DNA from: Prevotella sp.
GTDB taxonomy: Bacteria > Bacteroidota > Bacteroidia > Bacteroidales > Bacteroidaceae
Direction: 5' to 3'
DNA length: 19,814 nt
Assembly (NCBI GenBank): GCA_017430675.1
Contig: JAFRMM010000216.1
Span: forward strand, 1-19,814
Below the pieces are notes generated by a model. The model was not told the DNA's origin. It did not search any database and saw only the letters and a program-made list of their open reading frames with translations. Position 1 is the stretch's first letter, and every line of letters begins with the position of its first letter. Positions 1-7,264 of this stretch are shown here, in pieces. A program made the translations under genes and the position numbers.

Positions 1-1
1 C

Positions 2-1069
2 TACACCTGCACCCATCCTTGGCGCATGATGCCCTTCCGACTGCCGTTGGTGTCGCTCGACTGGCTCGGTTGCCTACTTTGGTCGGCGCTGATGCTGCAA
101 GTCATCTGGCTCTTCACATACGGCGAGTTTTTTAATTGGTGGGATTCAAAGGTCTGGCAAGGTGTTCTGCTGACCCTCCCGTTGACCCTCATCGTCTGTA
201 TCGGACGTATGCGCAACATCCGCCATCCTTATATCGACCCGAGTGTTTGGCCTCATGCCCGACTGATTCCTATCTTGGGCATGTTCTTCGTGGCCGAGGT
301 GATGAACGCTACGCCTCACGCCCTGCAAAATACGCTGACGGGTGGTGTGCTCCACTGGGGCTTTACGACCACTGGGCAGTTCTATGTGTTCGAAATCCTC
401 GGCTATGCCTTCGGTTGCATCTTTACGATTCTCTGGGGCAAGGGCTGTCCTAACTGGGGACGTTTGCCGCGTCTGGGTTTCAAATACACACGACTGCTAA
501 CCGTAGGCTTCGTTGCCTTGCTAATATATCAGGTGCTGATGTACTTCTACGTCTCACCCACACTGAATGTTGAGCGATTATGGCTGCCTACGTTCCTGCG
601 CACCTTCGGCTACGGCATCTTCTTCTCTACGATGACCATCTATCTGAAGGACCTCATCGAGTTCCCCACGTTCTTCATGGCCCTCACCGTCAGCGGCTTC
701 ATCCGCAACGGCGTAGGCGAGAGCGTCTGCACCGGACTCTACAGTTACGGACTCCGCCACCAGACAGCCGATGCTCTCAGCCATGGCATCCATTCTGACT
801 ATGCGCAGGTACTCATGGTGGCCGTCAAAGAGATGTTCGGCCTGATGTGTCTCATCGGCACCTTCACCCTCCTGCTTATGCTCCTCTACGACGTGCAGCC
901 TGTACGCTCCACTATGAAGCGCATGATGCCCCTCAAACTCATCGGTCAGCAGATTCGCCGCAGAATGAAGGTAGAAGGTGATGGTATCGATAGCCATCTG
1001 ATATTCTTTTTCCTTAAAAACCGAAAAACTCCTTCAGGCCCTCTTTCTCCTTCAGGTCATCTACGGTGA
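2..1069 (+). CDS. MFS drug exporter, C-terminal part (5' end outside window)
   Basis: The frame is open from base 2, so the N-terminal part lies upstream of the window. The visible protein has about eight hydrophobic spans separated by short basic loops (for example around LDWLGCLLWSALML, LIPILGMFFVAEVM, LLTVGFVALLIYQVLMYF and CLIGTFTLLLMLL). This fits the second half of a 14-helix major facilitator exporter of the DHA2/EmrB type, an inner-membrane proton-driven pump that in Bacteroidales is often encoded with HlyD and TolC partners. The likely natural C-terminus is the basic stretch IRRRMK near base 970. The frame then runs another 30 or so residues through low-complexity sequence into the opposite-strand gene, overlapping it by 56 bp, so the tail may be a read-through after loss of an original stop. 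Substrate cannot be told. Confidence 0.75.
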   Translation, partial: YTCTHPWRMMPFRLPLVSLDWLGCLLWSALMLQVIWLFTYGEFFNWWDSKVWQGVLLTLPLTLIVCIGRMRNIRHPYIDPSVWPHARLIPILGMFFVAEVMNATPHALQNTLTGGVLHWGFTTTGQFYVFEILGYAFGCIFTILWGKGCPNWGRLPRLGFKYTRLLTVGFVALLIYQVLMYFYVSPTLNVERLWLPTFLRTFGYGIFFSTMTIYLKDLIEFPTFFMALTVSGFIRNGVGESVCTGLYSYGLRHQTADALSHGIHSDYAQVLMVAVKEMFGLMCLIGTFTLLLMLLYDVQPVRSTMKRMMPLKLIGQQIRRRMKVEGDGIDSHLIFFFLKNRKTPSGPLSPSGHLR

Positions 1070-1382
1070 AACCATAATGCTTTGCTGCAGCAAGGGTAAT
1101 AACGCGTTCAAGGAAGTCATCGTATGATAGATTGAACCACTCCTTGGGAATATCCACACAGATGGTTCCTCCGCCATAGTGACTGCCTTCGTCCCAGGCT
1201 TCATCAAGTTCGGCTTCATAGGTTCCATCCTCCTTCTTGTTGAAGCAGTACCATGATGCCCATTCTTCCATACCTTCTACGTAGTGGCCTTCGAAATGTG
1301 GGACAGAGTGCGACTTCGGCGAATAGGTGGCCTCGCCCTTCTTCGCATCCCTCCGGTAGATCATGAATTTCTCCTTGTGCAT
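1014..1382 (-). CDS. hypothetical acidic, aromatic-rich protein (122 aa)
   Basis: I do not recognise this family. The product is soluble, with no signal peptide or membrane span, acidic, and rich in Trp, Tyr and Phe (HYVEGMEEWASWYCF, EWFNLSYDDF), ending KEGLKEFFGF. The first ATG is at 1382, but a second ATG six codons in (1364) is preceded by AAGGAG at a 6-nt spacing, which would make a 116-aa protein. As Bacteroidales use Shine-Dalgarno sites little, both starts remain possible. The gene converges with the MFS gene and overlaps its extended end by 56 bp. It lies downstream of the ECF sigma pair on the same strand, but the nested inverted repeats between them make a shared transcript doubtful. 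Confidence 0.6.
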   Translation of the reverse strand: MHKEKFMIYRRDAKKGEATYSPKSHSVPHFEGHYVEGMEEWASWYCFNKKEDGTYEAELDEAWDEGSHYGGGTICVDIPKEWFNLSYDDFLERVITLAAAKHYGFTVDDLKEKEGLKEFFGF

Positions 1383-1449
1383 AAAGTGCTACCTAACTGA
1401 CCGCAAAGATACAAACATTCGGGCAAACCACCAAAGGAATACGGAGAAA

Positions 1450-1531
1450 GTTATAGTACGTCGTTAGCGCACTCTCAGTACGTAAGGGGCGTACTGGCAG
1501 TACGTCCCATGCGTACTATAACCGCCTAACG
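1450..1531. repeat. nested inverted-repeat element
   Basis: An outer 11-bp perfect inverted repeat, GTTATAGTACG (1450-1460) and CGTACTATAAC (1512-1522), encloses a 7-bp hairpin CAGTACG (1476-1482) / CGTACTG (1490-1496). A second small hairpin, AGTACG (1499-1504) / CGTACT (1512-1517), shares the right outer arm. CGTTAG (1462-1467) and CTAACG (1526-1531) give a further pair. All arms share the core AGTACG. The element sits in the gap between two minus-strand genes, so it could be a REP-like dispersed repeat, a terminator-like structure for the sigma operon, or a protein-binding site. No long U-tract follows. Confidence 0.7.
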
Positions 1532-1546
1532 TGGTCTCTCGAGCAA

Positions 1547-2146
1547 CTACATATTGGCGAACTCGTCTATCTCTTTGATGGCCTTGTTCAGCGAGCGCAT
1601 CTCGCGGGAAAAGACATAGAAAACTACTGCCAATATGATAGAAATCACTACGAAATAAACAAGCAGCCTTTCAGTTGGGGGGAAGGGAATGTCTGTGCCG
1701 TAATAAACGTCACACAGCAGCCACATTACACAGATAAGAATGACGGGAATCACACTAAATGTGTATAGTTTCTCCCTGCGCTTGTAGGCCGTCAGCCTCT
1801 GCTGGGCACTGAGCACGTCACCAGCCGCCAGATGCTTGTCGCGGATGGTGCTGACATTCCAGAAGTTGAAAGCGGCCTCGAAAATTAACATTATTCCTAT
1901 GGCAATGATTGGCCCCCATGAAATGCCGACAATGCTTCTGAGGGCATAAACAAGCAAGGGTAGCACTACCAGTTCTCCGACACTGCCCCAAATGCTCATC
2001 CGCTTAATCCACGACACATGCCCTTTCATCGCCTCGACCAGCAGTCGGCGGCTGACAATCTCCTGCTGCTCCATACGGCTCTTAAACTCTGCGACCTGAC
2101 TGCGCAGTTGCTCCAGTTCCTGTAAGTTATTGTTCTGATTTTCCAT
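1547..2146 (-). CDS. membrane protein partnered with the ECF sigma factor
   Basis: This 199-aa protein begins with a charged, probably coiled-coil segment (residues 1-45, with many Glu, Gln and Leu). Two hydrophobic pairs follow, about residues 50-95 (WGSVGELVVLPLLVYAL, IIAIGIMLIFEAAF) and 130-180 (FSVIPVILICVMWLL, LLVYFVVISIILAVVFYVF), giving four likely membrane helices and a short charged tail. Its ATG lies only 15 bp after the stop of the sigma gene, so the two are almost certainly one transcript. In Bacteroidales, a membrane protein directly downstream of an ECF sigma gene often acts as its anti-sigma factor or sensor. That role is inferred from position only, as I see no zinc-finger or FecR-type anti-sigma motif. 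Confidence 0.65.
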   Translation of the reverse strand: MENQNNNLQELEQLRSQVAEFKSRMEQQEIVSRRLLVEAMKGHVSWIKRMSIWGSVGELVVLPLLVYALRSIVGISWGPIIAIGIMLIFEAAFNFWNVSTIRDKHLAAGDVLSAQQRLTAYKRREKLYTFSVIPVILICVMWLLCDVYYGTDIPFPPTERLLVYFVVISIILAVVFYVFSREMRSLNKAIKEIDEFANM

Positions 2147-2161
2147 AATGCTCTGTAGTCT

Positions 2162-2647
2162 TTATTGGTTTGACATATTTTTTAATTCCTCCTTGATGCG
2201 GTAGAGGCGCACGCTGACGTTCTTCACCGTGATGCCCATGATGGCGGCAATCTCCTCGTAACTCATGTTCTCCAGCCAGAGCAGGATGATAGCGCGGTCG
2301 AACTGCCCCAAGCGGGCTATCCGTCGTCGCAGCATGTCCATCTGTCGCGAGTTCTGGTTGGTCTCCGTCTCCTCGTAGGGGTCGATGTCCATCGTCAGTG
2401 GCACGGTCTGGTTTCGTCGCTTCTTACGGTCGAGCGAGATGCAGACGTTCAGGCTGACACGGTAGATCCAGAAGCGCACGTCGCCACGCTCCTCAAACGA
2501 GGGCAGACTCTTCCACAGGTTGATTAGCACCTCCTGGAACAAGTCGGCCACCTCGTCCTGATCGTTGGAGAACATATAGCAGACGGTGTAAATCGTGCTG
2601 CGGTTCGCCCTCACCATTTGTTCAAATTCACGTTCTAAATCTTTCAT
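2162..2647 (-). CDS. ECF-type RNA polymerase sigma factor
   Basis: The 161-aa product has the two-domain layout of sigma-70 family ECF factors. Region 2 lies at about residues 8-75, with the core-binding and -10 helices (DEVADLFQEVLINLWKSLPSF, then RFWIYRVSLNVCISLDRKK). Region 4 lies at about residues 105-155, with the helix-turn-helix MSYEEIAAIMGITVKNVSVR that reads the -35 element. Length and order are normal for the family. It directs RNA polymerase to a small regulon, probably in response to an envelope signal passed by the co-transcribed membrane protein. The 94-bp upstream gap is AT-rich and I see no clear housekeeping promoter in it, so autoregulation is possible. The regulon cannot be deduced here. 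Confidence 0.93.
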   Translation of the reverse strand: MKDLEREFEQMVRANRSTIYTVCYMFSNDQDEVADLFQEVLINLWKSLPSFEERGDVRFWIYRVSLNVCISLDRKKRRNQTVPLTMDIDPYEETETNQNSRQMDMLRRRIARLGQFDRAIILLWLENMSYEEIAAIMGITVKNVSVRLYRIKEELKNMSNQ

Positions 2648-2741
2648 CGATTCAATGTTTGTTTGACTCTTCTTATAAGAAATCGCACCAAGGGGGTAAA
2701 AAACTACAAAATACTAAAAACTTTTTTCGGATTTTTGGGAA

Positions 2742-2987
2742 TTATGCCCCAATATTTAATTTCTGATAAGCGAGCCGCTCATCACCGTTGGCAAGGTAGA
2801 TGATGCCACAATACGTGAAGCCGTGCTTCTCGATGTTATGCTGCATGATACGATTGTCCCGATGGGTGTCAATACGGATGTTCGTGTCACGGGAGGAACA
2901 GGAGTCCATGATATTGCTAAAGATGCCGTGAACATCAGGGTAACTGGCAATACGATGAACGACATGATAGGATTGTACTTCGTCCCA
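2742..2987 (-). pseudogene. GNAT N-acetyltransferase remnant, C-terminal third
   Basis: Read on the minus strand, the frame gives SYHVVHRIAS, then IFSNIMDSC, then NIRIDTHRDNRIMQHNIEKH and FTYCGIIYLANGDERLAYQK. This matches the C-terminal part of a common Bacteroidales GNAT acetyltransferase, including the R-x-D-T-H-x-D-N region of the acetyl-CoA-binding half. The N-terminal half, roughly 90-100 residues, is missing. The sequence upstream is instead a leader-like stretch belonging to another gene (see the direct repeat at 3015). The open frame extends to 3158, but that upstream part reads through non-homologous DNA and the MATE 3' end. It is almost certainly non-functional. Confidence 0.65.
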
Positions 2988-3014
2988 ACATTTATAGAAG
3001 TTTATCAAGTTACC

Positions 3015-3036
3015 TAAAAAACTAAACGGATATGAA
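3015..3036 (+). repeat. direct repeat, left copy (leader-like, flanks MATE gene)
   Basis: A 22-bp stretch here is identical to 4617-4638, which is the leader and first codons of the nitroreductase gene. Looser similarity, including a shared ATCAAGT, extends another 25 bp or so upstream in both copies. The copy here runs straight into the 3' end of the MATE gene instead of a coding region, so it is a stranded leader fragment left by a rearrangement. Confidence 0.8.
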
Positions 3037-3042
3037 GTCATG

Positions 3043-4383
3043 TTATTCTTTGACAAATCCCTTGTTCCTCCACTTTCCTGACCGCCAGCGGCGCATGAGA
3101 ATGATGCCGCGGATATTCTCGTCGAGGGCGAAACCAATCCACATGCCGACGAGACCATAGCCTAATGGGATGCCGATGACATAACTCAGGCCTACGGCGA
3201 TGCTCCAGTTGAAGATAATGGCGATGATGACGGGATAGATGGTGTCGCCTGTAGCCCTTAGCGTACCTACAGCGAAGATGTTCGACGTGCGGCCTATCTC
3301 CAGGAACCAGTCGATGACGAGTACCCATACTCCCATTGCAATGATTTCCTGATTGTCGGTAAAGACACTGAGAATGCTACGTCCTGCCAGTGCAAGGAGA
3401 GCAGAGCCGGTAAGTGTGATGACCATCGACCAGCGGAAAAAAAAGTTGCCCAGAATGTAAGCCGCCTGATGTCGTCGCTGTCCGACAAGATGCCCTACGA
3501 GGATGTCACCGCCCTGCGTGATGCTGATGCAGAAGAGATAGACGAACATGATCATGTTGTGGCAATAGGTACGGGTGGCCAGTGCCTCGTTGCTGATCTG
3601 ATTGATAAAGAAAGTGATGACCACCTGCGAGAGACAGTATGAGATGTTCTCGCTCATGGCTGGAATACCGATATAGAACAGGTAACGCAGTTCCTGCCAA
3701 GGCATGGGACGGAAGTAACCCATCGGGAAACGTGGGATGTGAACCTTGAAATGGATGGCGGCAAGGAGCACCATGGCGATGGCCCTGCTGGCTGCGGTGG
3801 CAATGGCTGCACCTTCGACACCCAACTGCGGACAGCCCCAGTGTCCGAAGATCAAGGCATAATTTCCCAGAATATTGATGACATTGACGATGCCTGTCAC
3901 CACCATGGGGTAAATCACCTTGTCGGCACTGCGCAGTGAGGCCGAGAATGTCAGTGAAAGTGCCTGGAAGAACGACAGGGCACCCGTCAGGCGCAGATAC
4001 ACCAGTCCGTCATCCATCAGTTCGGCGCGCAGTCCCATCAGTTGCAGCAACTCCTCGGCATAGAGGAAAAGCATGGCACTGACCGCCAGGCCGAGCATCA
4101 GGTTCACCACCAAGGCCATTCCCACCACCTGTACCAGTCTCTTTCGGAGCCCCGCACCGATGTATTGGGCACAGAGGATGGCTGCACCCATCGAGAAAAA
4201 CTGATAGACAAGGAAGACGAGTGAGATGAGTTGGTTGTCTAATCCCACCGCTGCAACACTGTTGTCGCTGTAGCGGCTCAGCATCACCGTATCGACGGCC
4301 CCCAGCATCATGACAAGGGCCATCTCGATAAACACCGGTATGGTGAGTACCTTTAGTTGTCGTTTCAGTGATGTATCATTCAT
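3043..4383 (-). CDS. MATE family multidrug/cation efflux transporter
   Basis: The 446-aa product has the length and twelve-helix pattern of multidrug and toxic compound extrusion transporters, with two similar six-helix halves. Recognisable elements are the first helix, with IPVFIEMALVMMLGAVDTVML, followed by the loop RYSDNSVAAVGLDNQLISLV, and the equivalent start of the second half, GIPAMSENISYCLSQVVITF. These are inner-membrane antiporters that use a Na+ or H+ gradient to expel cationic drugs. The C-terminus is short and basic (RRWRSGKWRNKGFVKE). A minus-strand TATCTTTG box at 4477-4470 gives a leader of about 80 nt. The gene is bounded by direct repeats at 3015 and 4617. Confidence 0.92.
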   Translation of the reverse strand: MNDTSLKRQLKVLTIPVFIEMALVMMLGAVDTVMLSRYSDNSVAAVGLDNQLISLVFLVYQFFSMGAAILCAQYIGAGLRKRLVQVVGMALVVNLMLGLAVSAMLFLYAEELLQLMGLRAELMDDGLVYLRLTGALSFFQALSLTFSASLRSADKVIYPMVVTGIVNVINILGNYALIFGHWGCPQLGVEGAAIATAASRAIAMVLLAAIHFKVHIPRFPMGYFRPMPWQELRYLFYIGIPAMSENISYCLSQVVITFFINQISNEALATRTYCHNMIMFVYLFCISITQGGDILVGHLVGQRRHQAAYILGNFFFRWSMVITLTGSALLALAGRSILSVFTDNQEIIAMGVWVLVIDWFLEIGRTSNIFAVGTLRATGDTIYPVIIAIIFNWSIAVGLSYVIGIPLGYGLVGMWIGFALDENIRGIILMRRWRSGKWRNKGFVKE

Positions 4384-4469
4384 GTTAATTTATCCCATGG
4401 ACAAACATTTGTCTTCCCGTCCGCCCCCATGCCGGCGTTCTGTCTATTTTAATCTTTGTTTTACGGTTG

Positions 4470-4477
4470 CAAAGATA
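4470..4477 (-). promoter_or_regulatory. -7 promoter box for the MATE gene
   Basis: TATCTTTG on the minus strand matches the Bacteroidetes TAnnTTTG box. I see no clear upstream TTTG at the expected spacing. The start codon is 86 bp downstream. Confidence 0.5.
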
Positions 4478-4573
4478 AGTAATAAATATGAAACTCGTTG
4501 CTCCTTTGCCCTTATTTTACCTATATACATTTAAAAATGATTGCAAAGATGGCGATAATTACGGAAATATTGC

Positions 4574-4581
4574 TATCTTTG
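4574..4581 (+). promoter_or_regulatory. -7 promoter box for the nitroreductase operon
   Basis: TATCTTTG fits TAnnTTTG, with the gene start at 4634. The right half of a 9-bp inverted repeat, TGCAAAGAT (4542-4550) and ATCTTTGCA (4575-4583), overlaps the box. This could be an operator or the trace of a divergent promoter. Confidence 0.5.
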
Positions 4582-4616
4582 CATCAGGATTTAGAGAAAT
4601 TGATCAAGTCATCTAA

Positions 4617-4638
4617 TAAAAAACTAAACGGATATGAA
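4617..4638 (+). repeat. direct repeat, right copy (nitroreductase leader)
   Basis: This is the intact copy of the 22-bp repeat found at 3015-3036, here in its natural place across the start codon of the nitroreductase gene. The two copies lie in the same orientation 1602 bp apart and bracket the whole MATE gene. Confidence 0.8.
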
Positions 4639-5251
4639 AATGAGAAAGATTTTATGGACAGCCCTGATGCTGGTGGCACTGACTGGCTGTAGTGAGAAAA
4701 AAGAAGCGGCGAAGGACGTTGTGTCTTTCGACGAAGTACTGACAACAAGACGAAGCGTCCGCAGTTACGATGCCTCGAAGAAGATCTCGGAGGCCGAGGT
4801 CCGCGAACTGCTGACCGCTACGCAGGAGGCTCCGTCGTGGGCCAACCAGCAGCCGACGAAGTATTACGTGGCCATCAGCGACGAGAAGGTGGCCGCCGTG
4901 CAGGACATGGTGGGAGGCAACAAGGATCGCATCAAGGACGCTCCGGTGCTGATCGTCTCAACGTATGAGCGGGGTAAGTCGGGCTTCTTCCAGGGCAATC
5001 AGACCAATGAGGTGGGCGATGGATGGGGTGCCTACGACAATGGCCTGAGCAACTGCTATCTGATTCTGAAGGCCCGTGCCATGGGCTTCGACACGCTCAT
5101 CATGGGAATGCGCGACGCCGACGCTCTCCGCACGCTCTTCGACATCCCCGAAAGTGAGACGATCATGGCAGTCATATCCCTGGGCTACCGGGCAGGAGAG
5201 CCTAACCGTTCTGAGCGCAGGCCCCTGGACGACATCGTAAAGTTCTACTAA
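4634..5251 (+). CDS. lipoprotein nitroreductase (FMN-dependent)
   Basis: This 205-aa protein has a lipoprotein signal peptide (MKMRKILWTALMLVALTGC, lipobox LTGC with Cys19), then a nitroreductase-family domain at about residues 31-205. The N-terminal FMN-binding signature is TTRRSVRSYDASK (37-49), followed by APSWANQQPTKYYV, and the C-terminal part contains MGFDTLIMGMRD and the closing AVISLGYRAGEP. The family reduces nitro groups, quinones or flavins with NAD(P)H. Most members are cytosolic, so a lipid-anchored form is unusual but does occur in Bacteroidales. It would be placed on the periplasmic side, where NAD(P)H is absent, so the electron donor is unclear. It starts a tight plus-strand series, with 16 bp to the next gene. 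Confidence 0.88.
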   Translation: MKMRKILWTALMLVALTGCSEKKEAAKDVVSFDEVLTTRRSVRSYDASKKISEAEVRELLTATQEAPSWANQQPTKYYVAISDEKVAAVQDMVGGNKDRIKDAPVLIVSTYERGKSGFFQGNQTNEVGDGWGAYDNGLSNCYLILKARAMGFDTLIMGMRDADALRTLFDIPESETIMAVISLGYRAGEPNRSERRPLDDIVKFY

Positions 5252-5267
5252 GACGAACATAATATTT

Positions 5268-6152
5268 ATGCAACTGACATCCAATTCCGATAAAATTACC
5301 AGAGACTATTTCGACTCCCTGCTGGTAGAGACCCGCTATCTTGATGCCGTTCTGCCCTCTACGCAACTGACGTTGTTCGGCGAGACCTTCCGCACGCCCA
5401 TCATGACCGCTGCTCTGTCGCACCTGCATCATACCACTAACGACGGGATGACCATCTATGCCCAAGCCGCAACCCTCAGCCAAGCCGTCCATTGGGTGGG
5501 TATGGGCAGCGACGAGGAGTTGGAGGCCATCGTGGCCACTGGTGCCAGAACTATTAAGATTATCAAGCCCCATGCAGACAATCGCGAGGTGCTGCGCAAA
5601 ATAGAACATGCCGTCAAGACGGGCTGTATTGCCGTGGGTATGGACATAGACCACGCTTTCAACTCTCAGGGAGGCTACGATAATGTGTTTGGCTTGCCGA
5701 TGAAGGCTAAGACCACAGCAGAACTGAAGGAGTTTGTAGAGGCTGCAGGTGTGCCGTTCATCGTGAAAGGTGTGCTCAGTCCCCATGATGCCGAGAAATG
5801 CCTGAAGGCTGGTTGCGCAGGCATCGTTGTCTCCCACCATCATGGCATGATTCAGTATGCTGTGCCGCCATTGATGGCGCTATCCGACATCCTGTCAATC
5901 ACAGGCAGAAGCATCCCCGTGTTCGTGGATTGTGGCATTGAAAGCGGCATGGATGCCTACAAGTGTCTGGCCCTTGGCGCGACCGCTGTATCAGTTGGTC
6001 GTCACCTGATGCCGCTGCTCAAGAATGGTGCCGAGGCCGTATCTGGTCGAATCGACGAGATAACGGCAGAATTGGCTGGCGTGATGGCTCGCACAGGTGT
6101 GAACTCGTTGGAAAAAATGGATGCAACCATTATTCATAGGAGGGCTTTCTGA
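5268..6152 (+). CDS. divergent FMN-dependent alpha-hydroxy-acid oxidase/dehydrogenase
   Basis: The 294-aa product follows the lactate oxidase / glycolate oxidase TIM-barrel fold. FRTPIMTAALSHLHH (41-55) matches the N-terminal FMN region. IVKGVL (165-170) carries the conserved lysine, and DCGIESGMDAYKCLALGATA with VGR (221-245) is the FMN-phosphate site. The catalytic-base motif, normally SNHGGRQ, reads SHHHGMI here. His191 is kept, Asn is replaced by His, and the arginine that pairs with the substrate carboxylate is replaced by Met194. At 294 aa it is shorter than most members (about 350-380). An oxidation on a non-standard substrate is likely but unproven. Its TGA shares one base with the ATG of the next gene (TGATG), so translation is coupled. 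Confidence 0.82.
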   Translation: MQLTSNSDKITRDYFDSLLVETRYLDAVLPSTQLTLFGETFRTPIMTAALSHLHHTTNDGMTIYAQAATLSQAVHWVGMGSDEELEAIVATGARTIKIIKPHADNREVLRKIEHAVKTGCIAVGMDIDHAFNSQGGYDNVFGLPMKAKTTAELKEFVEAAGVPFIVKGVLSPHDAEKCLKAGCAGIVVSHHHGMIQYAVPPLMALSDILSITGRSIPVFVDCGIESGMDAYKCLALGATAVSVGRHLMPLLKNGAEAVSGRIDEITAELAGVMARTGVNSLEKMDATIIHRRAF

Positions 6153-6976
6153 TGTACTTAGGCATTTCATCATCGTTGGCACATAAGTCGCCGCAGGAGT
6201 GGGCTCAGAGGCACAAGACGCTCGGACTACAGACCGTGAACTTTCCCGTGTGTTGTGATGACGGCGAAGAGACCTTCATGTCGTATAAACAGGCTGCCGA
6301 TGAGGTCGGTCTTACAATAGCAGAAGTTGGTGTGTGGCGTAATACGCTGGCTGTCGATCCTGAGGAGCGCCAGCGTTGGATTGACTATGCCATCCGTCAA
6401 CTCCGTATGGCCGATGCCATCGGTGCCGTCTGCTGTGTGAATGTGGTAGGCACGCCTTACGGTCCCCGCTGGGACGGTGGCTACCGTGAGAACTTCAGTG
6501 CTGAACTTTGGGATATGGCCGTCTCGATGATTCGTCAGATTATCGACACCGCTCGTCCCCATCATACCAAGTTCTGCATTGAGTCGATGCCATGGATGAT
6601 TCCCAGCAGTCCCGACGAGTATCTGCGCCTGATAGAGGCCGTAGATCGTGCGGAGTTCGGCACCCACCTCGATGTGGTGAATATGATTACCTCGCCACGC
6701 CGTTATTTCTTCAATGACGAGTTTTTGGAAGAGTGCTTTGAAAAACTTCATGGTACCATCGTCAGTTGTCACCTGAAGGATATACGCCTCAAGCCCGAAT
6801 ATACCTTCCAATTGGAAGAGTGCGCTTGCGGTCAGGGAACTTTGGATATCAAACGGTATATCCGTCTGGCCACTGCTGAGGATCCTTGTATGCCCATGAT
6901 CATCGAGCATCTGACTACCGATGAAGAATACATCGCGAGTGTGCAATATGTGGAGAAACTATATGATGATGATTAG
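6152..6976 (+). CDS. sugar phosphate isomerase/epimerase (xylose isomerase-like TIM barrel)
   Basis: The 274-aa product is a member of the AP-endonuclease-2 / sugar isomerase fold. The four expected metal ligands appear in order: Glu144 in FCIESMPW, Asp174 in THLDVVN, His207 in VSCHLKDI and Glu252 in MIIEHL. The early strand TVNFPVCCDDGEE and the NVVGTPYGPRW loop also fit. Family members isomerise or epimerise keto-sugars or inositol derivatives; the substrate here is unknown. Its start overlaps the stop of the oxidase gene, and the two products may act in sequence on a polyol or hydroxy acid. The next frame (aldo/keto reductase remnant) begins inside its last codons, so a third coupled gene was once present. 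Confidence 0.87.
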   Translation: MYLGISSSLAHKSPQEWAQRHKTLGLQTVNFPVCCDDGEETFMSYKQAADEVGLTIAEVGVWRNTLAVDPEERQRWIDYAIRQLRMADAIGAVCCVNVVGTPYGPRWDGGYRENFSAELWDMAVSMIRQIIDTARPHHTKFCIESMPWMIPSSPDEYLRLIEAVDRAEFGTHLDVVNMITSPRRYFFNDEFLEECFEKLHGTIVSCHLKDIRLKPEYTFQLEECACGQGTLDIKRYIRLATAEDPCMPMIIEHLTTDEEYIASVQYVEKLYDDD

Positions 6977-7194
6977 ACTTAATAACGACATCGAGATTCC
7001 GCAAATTGGCGTCGGCACTTGGACGCTGCGCGGAGAGGACTGATTATGATTCCATGAGCCAAACCAATCACTTTGCCGAGAATTTGGAGATTATGACGTT
7101 CTCGCTTTCAGACGACGACATGCAGGTCATCAGCGCCTTGAACCAAAACCTGCGATCGAACGTTCTCAACGACCCGGAAACGTTCCCATGGTGA
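6963..7194 (+). pseudogene. aldo/keto reductase remnant with internal deletion
   Basis: Starting at ATG 6963, inside the end of the isomerase gene, the frame reads IRLNNDIEIPQIGVGTWTLRGED and stops at 7041-7043. This is the N-terminal strand of an aldo/keto reductase. In the next frame, from about 7044 to 7194, the sequence reads MSQTNHFAENLEIMTFSLSDDD and ends NDPETFPW, which is a typical C-terminus of the same family. The central portion, about 200 residues including the catalytic Asp-Tyr-Lys-His, is missing and the two ends are out of frame. The intact ancestor would have been an NADPH-dependent carbonyl reductase, third in the operon. Confidence 0.8.
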
Positions 7195-7201
7195 TAAACG
7201 T

Positions 7202-7209
7202 TTTATTTG
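7202..7209 (+). promoter_or_regulatory. possible promoter for the Isf-like flavoprotein gene
   Basis: TTTATTTG followed by CACC resembles the TAnnTTTGCACC type with one mismatch, 55 bp before the start codon at 7265. No convincing upstream TTTG is seen. Confidence 0.3.
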
Positions 7210-7264
7210 CACCAAGAATTAGCATTGTTTATCAACTAACCCAACAAATACTACAGTTATTATA

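Noticed and set aside
5202..5843. 213-aa minus-strand frame
   Set aside because: It is the complement of the oxidase gene and reads as a composition artefact.
6227..6946. 239-aa minus-strand frame
   Set aside because: It lies entirely opposite the sugar isomerase gene, which has all its metal ligands; the antisense product shows no domain.
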